Below, in pieces: positions 1 to 9,036 of a DNA stretch of 64,000 bases. This DNA is from RYN-230 sp963717125 (GTDB lineage Bacteria; Actinomycetota; Actinomycetes; Streptosporangiales; Streptosporangiaceae). The stretch is taken from contig CAVQVG010000002.1 in the NCBI GenBank assembly GCA_963717125.1, positions 124,001 through 188,000 of the forward strand, read 5' to 3'. Made by a program: the position numbers and the translations under genes. Numbering within the stretch: the first letter of the stretch is position 1; each line of letters opens with the position of its first letter. A model generated the notes under the pieces. The model ran no database searches. It was not told the DNA's origin and saw only the letters and a program-made list of their open reading frames with translations.

Positions 1-41
1 AGGGCGAGACCGCGCCCGAGGCCGCGGAGGGCGGCGAGTAA
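1..41 (+). CDS. rplY: C-terminal end of probable ribosomal protein L25/Ctc (partial)
   Basis: Only the last 12 codons and a TAA stop are in the window. They read GETAPEAAEGGE in the frame that starts at base 3. A short acidic, alanine-rich tail is typical of the long actinobacterial L25 (Ctc) protein, and rplY directly upstream of pth is a conserved actinobacterial gene order. The identification rests on that tail and on the neighbour; no domain is visible. Any other gene with an acidic C-terminus would also fit. Confidence 0.45.
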   Translation, partial: GETAPEAAEGGE

Positions 42-120
42 CCTGGCCGGCCGCCCGGGTGCGGCGTGGTGGTCCGGGCTGTGGCGCAAGCGGACGGCTG
101 CGGCAGGTGAGGCGCGAGCA

Positions 121-708
121 ATGCCGGATGATCGCTGGCTGATCGCCGGCCTCGGCAATCCCGGGGCCGGCTATGCCGGTAACCGGCACAACGCCGGGTA
201 CCTGGTCGCCGATGAACTGGCCCGGCGGATCGGCGGCCGGTTCCGGCCCGGCAAGTTCCGCACCTCGGTCGCCGAGGGCCGGCTGGCGGGCACGCCGGTG
301 ACCGTGCTGAAACCGCTCACCTACATGAACGAGTCCGGCGGCCCGGTGGCCGGGCTGCGCGGCTTCTACCACCTGCCGCCGGACCGGATCGTGGTCGTCC
401 ACGACGAGCTGGACCTGCCGTTCGGCACCATCCGGCTCAAGTTCGGCGGCGGGGACAACGGGCACAACGGGCTGCGCTCGGTGACCGCCGCGCTCGGCAC
501 CCGGGACTACTACCGGGTGCGGTTCGGCATCGGCCGGCCACCGGGGCGGATGGACCCGGCGGCCTACGTGCTGCGTGACTTCAGCGCGGCGCAGCGGGCG
601 GAGGTGCCGTTCCTGGTGGACCGGGCCGCGGACGCGGTCGAGGCGCTGCTCCGGGACGGGCTGGCCGCGGCGCAGAACGAGTTTCACAGCGAGCACCCGG
701 CTGGGTAA
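121..708 (+). CDS. pth: Peptidyl-tRNA hydrolase
   Basis: Cytosolic esterase that releases tRNA from prematurely dropped peptidyl-tRNAs. The 195 residues match the usual bacterial Pth length. Visible family motifs are GLGNPG near residue 11, the catalytic histidine in NRHNAGY (His23), the TYMNESG loop near residue 67, the acidic partner in VVHDELDLP (Asp95) and GHNGLRS near residue 116. The ATG is preceded by a purine-rich stretch (gtgaggcgcgagca), and the gene follows the probable rplY end with about 80 bases between. The next gene, rmlA, begins a different functional block after about 100 bases that include an AT-richer patch, so pth is probably the last gene of its own unit. Confidence 0.96.
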   Translation: MPDDRWLIAGLGNPGAGYAGNRHNAGYLVADELARRIGGRFRPGKFRTSVAEGRLAGTPVTVLKPLTYMNESGGPVAGLRGFYHLPPDRIVVVHDELDLPFGTIRLKFGGGDNGHNGLRSVTAALGTRDYYRVRFGIGRPPGRMDPAAYVLRDFSAAQRAEVPFLVDRAADAVEALLRDGLAAAQNEFHSEHPAG

Positions 709-806
709 CTGACCCGTGGTGAATCAGCGGTGTCCCGGGTTGGGCGGCAATATCAATTTTTACCGCTCGCACACCGGCTGATCACTGGAGAGGCTAGGTT
801 CGCTGC

Positions 807-1874
807 ATGAAAGCCCTGGTCCTGTCGGGGGGTGCGGGGACACGGCTACGACCGATTACGCACACCTCGGCTAAGCAACTGCTCCCGGTAGCGAACAAAC
901 CGGTTCTGTTCTACGGCCTCGAGGCCATCCGCGACGCGGGCATCACCGACGTCGGCGTGGTCGTCGGTGACACCGCCCCCGCGATCAAGGAAGCGGTGGG
1001 CGATGGCTCAGCCTTCGGGCTGTCTGTCACCTACATCCCGCAGTCGGCGCCGCTCGGCCTGGCCCATGCCGTGCTGGTCGCCCGCGACTTCCTGGGTGAC
1101 GACGACTTCGTCATGTACCTCGGCGACAACTTCATCGTCGGCGGCATCGCCGAGCTGGTCGAGGAGTTCCGCGCGGCCCGGCCGGACGCGCAGATCATGC
1201 TGACCCAGGTGCCCGACCCGCGTGACTTCGGCGTGGCCGAACTGGACAAGGCCGGCCAGGTGGTCGGCCTGGAGGAGAAGCCGGCCCAGCCCAAGAGCGA
1301 TCTGGCCCTGGTCGGCGTGTACATGTTCACCCCCTGCGTGCATGAGGCGGTGCGCAGCCTGCAGCCGTCCTGGCGCGGTGAGCTGGAGATCACCGAGGCT
1401 ATCCAGCGGCTGATCGACGACGGCCGGAAGGTGGCCTCCACCACCATCTCCGGGTACTGGAAGGACACCGGCAACGTCACCGACATGCTGGAAGTCAACC
1501 GCCTGGTGCTGGAGACCGTCGAGCCGCTGCGCGGCGGGGTGGTGCGGCCCGGGTGCGAGCTCATCGGCCGGGTCGTGATCCAGGACGGCGCCGAGGTGAG
1601 CGGGTCGCGCATCGTCGGCCCGGCCATCATCGGCGCCCGCACCCAGGTGGCCAACTCCTACATCGGCCCGTTCACCTCGGTGGCGGAGGACTGCGCGATC
1701 ACCGACAGCGAGATCGAGTACTCCATCGTGCTGCGCGGCGCGTCTATCAGGGGGGTCCGGAGAATCGAGGCGTCCATCATCGGGCGCTACGTCGAGGTGA
1801 CCCCCGCGCCGCGGGTGCCCAAAGCCCACCGGCTCGTGCTCGGCGACCACAGCAAGGTACAGATCAGCTCATGA
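807..1874 (+). CDS. rmlA: Glucose-1-phosphate thymidylyltransferase, long form
   Basis: First enzyme of dTDP-L-rhamnose synthesis: glucose-1-phosphate plus dTTP gives dTDP-glucose and PPi. The N-terminus carries the nucleotidyltransferase signature GGAGTRLRPIT (residues 8-18), and the EEKP sugar-binding motif follows near residue 156. At 355 residues it is the long form (StrD-like), with a C-terminal left-handed beta-helix of hexapeptide-like repeats from about residue 245, unlike the roughly 290-residue enterobacterial RmlA. A GGAGAGG ribosome site lies 13 bases before the ATG. The stop codon overlaps the rmlB start (ATGA), so the two are translationally coupled. First gene of the surface-glycan locus. 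Confidence 0.93.
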   Translation: MKALVLSGGAGTRLRPITHTSAKQLLPVANKPVLFYGLEAIRDAGITDVGVVVGDTAPAIKEAVGDGSAFGLSVTYIPQSAPLGLAHAVLVARDFLGDDDFVMYLGDNFIVGGIAELVEEFRAARPDAQIMLTQVPDPRDFGVAELDKAGQVVGLEEKPAQPKSDLALVGVYMFTPCVHEAVRSLQPSWRGELEITEAIQRLIDDGRKVASTTISGYWKDTGNVTDMLEVNRLVLETVEPLRGGVVRPGCELIGRVVIQDGAEVSGSRIVGPAIIGARTQVANSYIGPFTSVAEDCAITDSEIEYSIVLRGASIRGVRRIEASIIGRYVEVTPAPRVPKAHRLVLGDHSKVQISS

Positions 1875-2875
1875 GGATCCTGGTTACCGGCGGCGCCGGG
1901 TTCATCGGCTCGCACTACGTCCGGACCATGCTGGCCGGCGGTTACCCGGGCTTCGGGCAGGCCGAGGTCACCGTCCTGGACAAGCTGACCTACGCGGGCA
2001 ACCTGGCCAACCTGGATCCGGTGGCCGGTCACCCGCGGCTGCGCTTCGTCCGCGGCGACATCTGCGATCAGGCGCTGCTCGACTCGGTCGTGCCCGGCCA
2101 TGACGCGGTGCTCAACTTCGCCGCGGAGAGCCACGTGGACCGGTCCATCGCGGGCGCCACGGATTTCGTCGCCGCCAACGTGGCCGGGGTGCAGGTCCTG
2201 CTGCAGGCCTGCCTGGACGGTGGCGTGCCGCGCGTCGTCCAGGTGTCCACCGACGAGGTGTACGGCAGCATCGCGGCCGGCGCCTGGGCCGAAGACGCGC
2301 CGCTGGCGCCGAACTCCCCGTACTCGGCGACCAAGGCCGGCGGCGACCTGATGGCCCGGGCCTACGCGCGGACACACGGGCTGAACGTGAGCATCACCCG
2401 GTGCTGCAACAACTACGGGCCCTACCAGTTCCCGGAGAAGGTCATCCCGCTGTTCGTGACCAACCTGCTGGACGGGCTGAAGGTGCCGCTGTACGGCGAT
2501 GGCGGCAACGTCCGGGACTGGATTCACGTGGCCGACCACTGCCGGGGCATCCAGCTCGTGCTGGAGCGGGGCGAGCCGGCCGGGATCTATCACATCAACG
2601 GCGACGCGGAACTGACCAACCTGGAGCTGACCCAGGCCATCCTGGACGGCTGCCAGGCCGGCTGGGACATGGTGCAGACGGTGCCGGACCGGAAGGGCCA
2701 CGACCGCCGCTACTCGCTGGACGACGCCAAGCTGCGCGCGCTCGGCTACGCTCCGCAGGTCGGGTTCGCCGACGGGCTGGCGGGCACCGTGCGCTGGTAC
2801 GCCGGGCACCGCGACTGGTGGCAGCCGCTGAAGCAGCGCGCCGCGGCGGCCGCGGCCAGCGGGCCGGCCCGGTGA
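1871..2875 (+). CDS. rmlB: dTDP-glucose 4,6-dehydratase
   Basis: Second rhamnose-pathway enzyme, an NAD-dependent extended short-chain dehydrogenase that converts dTDP-glucose to dTDP-4-keto-6-deoxyglucose. The 334-residue protein opens with the Rossmann motif GGAGFIGSHY (residues 7-16). It also has the NFAAESHVDRSI segment, the active-site STDEVYG near residue 126 and the catalytic pair Tyr151/Lys155 in YSATK, all characteristic of RmlB. The start is the ATG overlapping the rmlA stop. A longer reading frame upstream merely runs antiphase through rmlA. The stop overlaps the GTG of rmlD (GTGA), giving a tight rmlA-rmlB-rmlD operon. Confidence 0.95.
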   Translation: MRILVTGGAGFIGSHYVRTMLAGGYPGFGQAEVTVLDKLTYAGNLANLDPVAGHPRLRFVRGDICDQALLDSVVPGHDAVLNFAAESHVDRSIAGATDFVAANVAGVQVLLQACLDGGVPRVVQVSTDEVYGSIAAGAWAEDAPLAPNSPYSATKAGGDLMARAYARTHGLNVSITRCCNNYGPYQFPEKVIPLFVTNLLDGLKVPLYGDGGNVRDWIHVADHCRGIQLVLERGEPAGIYHINGDAELTNLELTQAILDGCQAGWDMVQTVPDRKGHDRRYSLDDAKLRALGYAPQVGFADGLAGTVRWYAGHRDWWQPLKQRAAAAAASGPAR

Positions 2876-3745
2876 GCCGGTGGCTGGTCACCGGGGCGGG
2901 CGGGATGCTCGGCCGCGATCTGGTCGGCGTGCTGGAGCGCCGCGGCACCGAAGTGGCCGCGCTGCGGCGCAGTGACCTGGACATCACCGACTCCGCTCGC
3001 GGTGCACGCGGCGCTGCGGCACTGGCAGCCGGCCGTCGTGGTCAACTGCGCGGCCTGGACGGCGGTGGACGCCGCGGAAACCCACGAGACCGAGGCACAC
3101 CTGGTCAACGGGCAGGCCGTGACCGGGCTGGCCGCGGCGTGCGCGGCCCGCGGCGCCGTGCTGGTCCAGCCGTCCACCGACTACGTATTCGACGGCCGGG
3201 CGGGCCAGCCGTACCCGGAGGACAGCGCCACGTCCCCGCGGACCGCCTACGGCCGGACCAAGCTGGCCGGCGAGCACGCAGTGCTTGATCAGCCGGGACT
3301 GACCGGGTACGTGGTGCGCACCGCGTGGCTGTACGGTGCGTTCGGCAAGAGCTTCGTCGGAACCATGATCGGGCGGGCGCGCGCGCAGGCGGACGTGCAG
3401 GTGGTCGACGATCAGCGCGGCCAGCCCACCTGGACGGTCGATGTGGCCCGGCAGATCACCGCGCTGGTCGGGGCGGCCGCGGCCCCCGGCATCTACCACG
3501 CGACCAGTTCGGCCGACACCACCTGGTTCGAGCTGGCCCAGGAGGTGTACCGGCGGCTCGGCGCGGACCCGTCCCTGGTGCGGCCGATCCGCAGCACCGA
3601 TTTCGGTGCGCGTGCCGCGCGGCCCGCGTACAGCGTGCTCGGCCATGCCGCCTGGGCACGGACGGGCATCCCGCCGATCGGCGACTGGCGGGATGCGCTG
3701 CGCCGGGCGCTGCCCTGCTTGCTTTGCGCCTCCAGGGCGCTTTAA
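2872..3745 (+). CDS. rmlD: dTDP-4-dehydrorhamnose reductase, frameshifted in this sequence
   Basis: Last rhamnose-pathway enzyme, NADPH-dependent reduction of dTDP-4-keto-rhamnose. Reading from the GTG that overlaps the rmlB stop gives SRWLVTGAGGMLGRDL, a canonical RmlD N-terminus with its nucleotide-binding loop, and runs to DLDITDS. The rest of the family sequence (AVHAALRHWQPAVVVNCAAWT, then the catalytic YGRTK) is in the next frame. The switch falls at about 2991-2999; dropping one base near the T at 2997 restores DITDSAAVHAAL. The repaired protein would be about 290 residues, the normal length. The frame ends in an atypical CLLCASRAL tail encoded by CTC-rich DNA shared with the end of rmlC. 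A sequencing indel is more likely than a true pseudogene, since both halves are well conserved. Confidence 0.85.
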
Positions 3746-3762
3746 TCCGCCGACTTCCCTCG

Positions 3763-4419
3763 TCACTCAGTCGCTCGTTCCTCGCTCCCTCGCTCCTCAG
3801 TCCAGTCGGCGGCGCGCCCCTTCGGCGGCTGCTGCAGCGAGGCGGCATAGGCCAGGCACTCGGCATAGTCCGGCAGCAGGCCGGCCGCCCGGGCCTTGGC
3901 CACCGACGGCGCGGCCGCGTCCTTCGCCGACAGCACCGGCGCCAGGTCCGCGGGCCAGTCGATGCCGAGTTCCGGGTCGAGCGGGTGCACGCCGTGCTCC
4001 CGGCTGGGCACGAACTGGGTGGAGCACAGGTACAGCACGGTGGCCTGGTCGGTGAGGGCCATGAAGGCATGCCCCAGGCCCTCGGCCAGGAACACCGCGC
4101 GCCGCGCCTGATCGTCCAGTCGCAGCGCCGCGCACTGGCTGAACGTGGGCGAGCCGACCCGCAGGTCCACCACCACATCCATGATCGCGCCACTCACGCA
4201 GGTCACGTACTTCGCCTGGCCAGGCGGCACGTCCGCGAAGTGCACGCCGCGCACCGCACCCCGCCGGGACACCGAGCAGTTGGCCTGGGCCACGTCCGGC
4301 CGGTAGCCGAGCACCGAGGTCAGCTCGCTGGTGCGGAACCACTCGTGGAAGCTGCCCCGGGCATCGGTATGGATACGCGGGGTGACAGCCCACGCGCCGG
4401 GGATGCCGAGCGGTTCCAT
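3763..4419 (-). CDS. rmlC: dTDP-4-dehydrorhamnose 3,5-epimerase
   Basis: Cupin-fold epimerase of the rhamnose pathway. The 218-residue product shows the family sequence: RGSFHEWF near residue 21, SVSRRGAVRGVHF with the catalytic histidine near residue 55, then AIMDVVVDLRVGSPTF and the GLGHAF loop. The start is the ATG at 4419, placed 7 bases after a strong GAGGAGG site; the frame stays open further upstream but that extension has no family similarity. The gene is convergent with rmlD and divergent from the 4580 gene. Its C-terminal WTEERGSEERATE is encoded by low-complexity CTC-rich DNA and looks like an added tail. All four rml genes are therefore present. Confidence 0.92.
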   Translation of the reverse strand: MEPLGIPGAWAVTPRIHTDARGSFHEWFRTSELTSVLGYRPDVAQANCSVSRRGAVRGVHFADVPPGQAKYVTCVSGAIMDVVVDLRVGSPTFSQCAALRLDDQARRAVFLAEGLGHAFMALTDQATVLYLCSTQFVPSREHGVHPLDPELGIDWPADLAPVLSAKDAAAPSVAKARAAGLLPDYAECLAYAASLQQPPKGRAADWTEERGSEERATE

Positions 4420-4579
4420 CCGGTTCCTCCTCGATGTGCTAGGGCGTGACCTTAGCGCGAATCCCACCCCGGGCATCACATAACAAAACGGTAACAGCGA
4501 CCCCTGAACGGTCATCGCGCCTGCTGGAGTAGGCGTCTTACGGATAGTTTCATGCTCCTTTGGTGCGCCTGCTCCCCCG
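4420..4579. promoter_or_regulatory. Divergent intergenic region of rmlC and the 4580 gene
   Basis: About 160 bases between two divergent starts, distinctly AT-richer than the flanking genes around 4478-4495 and 4535-4552, so it should hold promoters for both directions. It contains TAGGCGTCTT at 4530-4539, a ten-base word that occurs again upstream of the sugar-phosphate transferase gene at 21022-21031. No -35/-10 pair is clear enough to assign. Confidence 0.4.
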
Positions 4580-5821
4580 GTGGTCGTTCTGCCGGGAAGC
4601 GTGTCGGAACCGGGCGGGCGGGGCGGGGCCAATCCTGGAGGCTGGGTTGCACGGAATCATGACTGGGCGGCGGTGATCCCGTCAACCGCGCGGCTCGGCC
4701 TCATCGCCGACCGTGACACCCAGAGTGCCACCCTGCTGGAAACGCTGCTCCCACTCGCGCTGCGCCGCCTGGCCGAGCAGTACGTGGACGGCGAGTTCGT
4801 GTTCACCACCACCGGCGAGGCCGCCCCGGGCGGTGGCTGGACGCTGCGGCCGGCCGGGCGGAGCGTGCGCTACGCGGCCATCGTGGCGCTCGGCCTGCTC
4901 CGGGTCGGCGAGCCGGAGCAGCGCGCCGTGCTGGCCGGGCAGACCGCCGCCGACCTGGTCGGCCTGCTGGCCAAACGGCTCGACGAAACCAGCCATACCG
5001 GTGACGTGGCGCTGATCTGCTGGGCCGCCGCCGAGGCCGGGCACAGTGAGCTGCCGCACGCGCTGGCCCGGCTGGCCCAGCTGGACCGCGGGCGGGCCGG
5101 GCTCGACGTGGTGTCCGCCTCGTGGGTGGTGTCCGCGCTGGTCGCGGCCCGGCCGCACGCGGACGTGGAGGAGCCGCTGGCCGCCGCGCGGCAGCGCCTG
5201 CTCAGCGCCCGTAGCGACACCAGCTATCCGCACCTGACCGGGGCGGGCGCGTGGTACCGCGCCCACGTGGGCAGCTTCGCCGACCAGGTCTATCCCATCC
5301 AGGCGCTGGCCCGGCTGCACGGCAGCGCCGCCGACCCGGAGGCGCTCGCGGTGGCCAACGCGGTCGCGAAGACCATCTGCGACGCGCAGGGCCCGGCCGG
5401 CCAGTGGTGGTGGCACTACGACTCGCGGACCGGCGGGGTCGTCGAGGGCTACCCGGTGTACACCGTGCATCAGCACGCGATGGCCCCGATGGCGCTGCTG
5501 GACCTGGCCGACGCCGGCGGGGACGCGCACCTGACCGAGATCTGCCGCGGGCTGCGCTGGCTGGCCGCCCCGCCGGAGACCCGGGCCAATAGCCCGGCCA
5601 ATAGCCCGGTGCAGCTGGTCCTGGAGGACCCGCCGATCACCTGGCGGAAGATCGCCCGGGCCGACCACCGCAAGCTGGTCCGCGGCGTGCGCGCCGCCTC
5701 GACCCGGCTGCACCCACGTACCCGGCTGGCGGTCCTGGACCGGATGTACCCGCCGGGCGCGATCGACTTCGAATGCCGGCCCTATGAGCTGGGCTGGCTG
5801 CTGCTGACCTGGCTGTCCTGA
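4580..5821 (+). CDS. Hypothetical protein of the glycan locus, possible alpha/alpha-toroid fold
   Basis: I do not recognise the exact family. The roughly 400-residue protein has no signal peptide or membrane span and is built of alanine/leucine-rich helices. Its motifs, GQWWWHYDSRTGGVVEGYP followed by HQHAMAPMALLDL (about residues 270-310), resemble the helical-hairpin repeats of alpha/alpha-barrel enzymes such as squalene-cyclase-like or glycan-processing proteins. The start is uncertain: GTG codons at 4580, 4601 and 4673 are in frame, none with an ideal ribosome site, and the conserved-looking part begins near VIPSTARLGLIADRD at 4673. It lies 18 bases before the TagA-like gene in the same direction, so it probably acts in polymer synthesis or modification. 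The enzymatic role is inference. Confidence 0.7.
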   Translation: MVVLPGSVSEPGGRGGANPGGWVARNHDWAAVIPSTARLGLIADRDTQSATLLETLLPLALRRLAEQYVDGEFVFTTTGEAAPGGGWTLRPAGRSVRYAAIVALGLLRVGEPEQRAVLAGQTAADLVGLLAKRLDETSHTGDVALICWAAAEAGHSELPHALARLAQLDRGRAGLDVVSASWVVSALVAARPHADVEEPLAAARQRLLSARSDTSYPHLTGAGAWYRAHVGSFADQVYPIQALARLHGSAADPEALAVANAVAKTICDAQGPAGQWWWHYDSRTGGVVEGYPVYTVHQHAMAPMALLDLADAGGDAHLTEICRGLRWLAAPPETRANSPANSPVQLVLEDPPITWRKIARADHRKLVRGVRAASTRLHPRTRLAVLDRMYPPGAIDFECRPYELGWLLLTWLS

Positions 5822-5839
5822 GCCAGCCGAGGGGGACCG

Positions 5840-6609
5840 ATGAGCGACGACGCGGGCTGGACCCGGCGTGACCTGTTTGGCCTGTCCATCGACGCGGTGA
5901 CGATGCCCCAGGCGGTGGCGCGGTGCCGGGAGGCCATCGACCACCGGGAGCAGCTCGCCATCGGCGTGGTCAACGCGGCCAAGATCGTTTCGATGCGGCG
6001 GAACCCGCAGCTGCGGGCGGCCGTGGCCGGGTCGGACCTGATCCTGGCGGACGGGCAGGCGGTGGTCTGGGCCAGCCGCCTGCTCCGCGAGCCGCTGCCC
6101 GCGCGGGTGGCCGGCATCGACCTGTTCATGGAGCTGCTGGCCGAGGCGGAGCGCCACGGTGACCGGGTGTACTTCCTGGGCGCCCGCCCCGAGGTGCTGG
6201 CCAAGGTGGTCACCGAGGCCGGGCGGCGGTTCCCCGGGCTTTCGGTGGCGGGCTCGCACGACGGGTACTACGCGGCCGGCGCGGAGGGCGACATCGCCGA
6301 GGACATCCGCCGGTCGCGTACCGACATGCTGTTCGTGGGCATGTCGTCGCCGCGCAAGGAACTGTTCCTCGACGAGTGGGGGGCCGCCACCAAAGCCCAC
6401 GTCGTGCACGGCGTGGGCGGGTCGTTCGACATCATGGCCGGGCTGACCAGGCGGGCCCCGCTGTGGCTCCAGGAGCGCGGCCTGGAATGGCTGTACCGCG
6501 CCTGGCAGGAACCGGTCCGGCTGGGCCGCCGGTACCTGACCACCAACATGGCGTTCATCACCCTGGTTGCCCGGGAGATGCTGCGCCGGGACCGGACAAG
6601 GGAGCGCGT

Positions 6610-6613
<4 letters not shown>
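5840..6613 (+). CDS. WecG/TagA/CpsF-family glycosyltransferase
   Basis: The family (GT26) transfers N-acetylmannosamine or ManNAc-uronate from UDP to a polyprenyl-diphosphate-linked sugar at the inner face of the membrane. The 257 residues match the family. Visible are VVNAAKIVSMRRNP near residue 40, LILADGQAVVWASR with the conserved ADG near residue 72, YFLGARPEVL near residue 113, the FVGMSSPRKELFL block and HGVGGSFDIMAG near residue 195. The ATG follows a GAGGGGG site at 5829-5835. The stop overlaps the next gene start. Its neighbours, a UDP-sugar dehydrogenase and a WecB-like epimerase, supply the expected donor, so ManNAc or ManNAcA transfer is well supported. Confidence 0.9.
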
Positions 6614-7869
<1,256 letters not shown>

Positions 7870-7875
7870 GCCGCC

Positions 7876-8985
7876 GTGCGGATCATCTGCGTGGCCGGCG
7901 CGCGGCCGAACTACATGAAGGTCAAGCCGGTCATGGATGCCCTGGAGGCCGGCGGGGCCGAGGTCATCCTGGTGCACACCGGGCAGCACTACGACCCGGC
8001 CATGAACGACGTGTTCTTCGCCGACCTGGGCATCCGCTCACCGGACCACTTCCTCCAGGTCGGCTCGGCCAGCCACGCGGTGCAGACCGGCCGGGTGATG
8101 GCGGCGTTCGAGCCGCTGCTGGACTCGGTGCGCCCGGACGCCGTGGTCGTGGTCGGCGACGTGAACTCCACCGTGGGCTGCGCCCTGGTCACCGCGAAGT
8201 CGGGCGCGCTGCTCGCGCACGTCGAGGCCGGCCTGCGCAGCCGCGACTGGACCATGCCGGAGGAGATCAACCGGGTCGTCACCGACCGGGTCAGCGACTA
8301 CCTGTTCGCGCCGTCGCCGGACGCGGTGGACAACCTGCGTGCCGAGGGCTACCGGGACGACCAGATCCACCTGGCCGGCAACGTCATGGTGGACACGCTG
8401 CTGGCCAATCTGGACCGCGCGCTGGCCTCCGACGTGCTGGACCGGCTGGGCCTGACCCGCGGCGGTTATGCCCTGGTGACGCTGCACCGGCCGGCCAACG
8501 TGGACGACCCGGCCGCGCTGGCCGCGCTGCTGGCCGCGCTCGGCGAGATCGCCGCGCGCTGCCCGGTGCTGCTGCCGGCGCACCCGCGGGCCGCGGGCCG
8601 GCTGGCCGAGGCCGGCCTGCCCAGCCGGATCCAGGTCATCCCGCCCGCGGGCTACCTGGACTTCATCGCGCTGCAGGCGGGCGCCCGGGTGGTGCTCACC
8701 GATTCCGGCGGCGTACAGGAAGAGACCACCGTGCTCGGCGTGCCCTGCCTGACGCTGCGGGACAACACCGAGCGCCCGATCACCCTGACCGAGGGCACCA
8801 ATCAGCTGGTCGGCCGGGATCCGGAGCGGATCGTCAAGACCGCGGCCAGCGTGCTCGACGCGCCCCCGGCGCCGCGCCGCCCGCAACTGTGGGACGGCCA
8901 CGCCGGCCAGCGGATCGCCGCCGCACTGCTAGCCGGCGGCGGCCCCGGGCAGCACGTTCGCCCTACCGGCCGCCCCGTACCCTAG
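7876..8985 (+). CDS. wecB: UDP-N-acetylglucosamine 2-epimerase (non-hydrolysing)
   Basis: Interconverts UDP-GlcNAc and UDP-ManNAc in the cytosol. The 369 residues show a typical GT-B-like epimerase: GARPNYMKVKPVMDAL at the N-terminus, HTGQHYDPAMNDVFF near residue 36, VEAGLRSRDWTMPEEINR near residue 116 and the UDP-binding block VVLTDSGGVQEETTVLGVPC near residue 272. The GTG start lies seven bases after the dehydrogenase stop. With that gene and the TagA-like transferase it forms a three-gene donor-synthesis and transfer module. The region after it is convergent with the lipoprotein gene. Confidence 0.93.
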   Translation: MRIICVAGARPNYMKVKPVMDALEAGGAEVILVHTGQHYDPAMNDVFFADLGIRSPDHFLQVGSASHAVQTGRVMAAFEPLLDSVRPDAVVVVGDVNSTVGCALVTAKSGALLAHVEAGLRSRDWTMPEEINRVVTDRVSDYLFAPSPDAVDNLRAEGYRDDQIHLAGNVMVDTLLANLDRALASDVLDRLGLTRGGYALVTLHRPANVDDPAALAALLAALGEIAARCPVLLPAHPRAAGRLAEAGLPSRIQVIPPAGYLDFIALQAGARVVLTDSGGVQEETTVLGVPCLTLRDNTERPITLTEGTNQLVGRDPERIVKTAASVLDAPPAPRRPQLWDGHAGQRIAAALLAGGGPGQHVRPTGRPVP

Positions 8986-9000
8986 CCGGGCCCGGGCCGG

Positions 9001-9026
9001 CCGGTAGGCAGCCGCCGCTGCCCGGC
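9001..9026. terminator. Possible hairpin between convergent genes
   Basis: GGCAGC-CGCC-GCTGCC (9007-9022) forms a six-base-pair stem with four loop bases, and flanking CCGG/CGG bases could extend it past a TA bulge. It sits in the 51-base gap between the wecB-like gene and the oppositely oriented lipoprotein gene. There is no T-tract. Such GC hairpins are common actinobacterial terminators, but this one is short. Confidence 0.4.
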
Positions 9027-9036
9027 CAGCCCGGTG

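Noticed and set aside
4682..6409. Long reverse-strand frames over many genes (for example 575 codons here and 897 codons over nuoG).
   Set aside because: They mirror well-supported forward genes, have Arg/Gly/His-rich composition from codon third-position bias, and show no family motifs.
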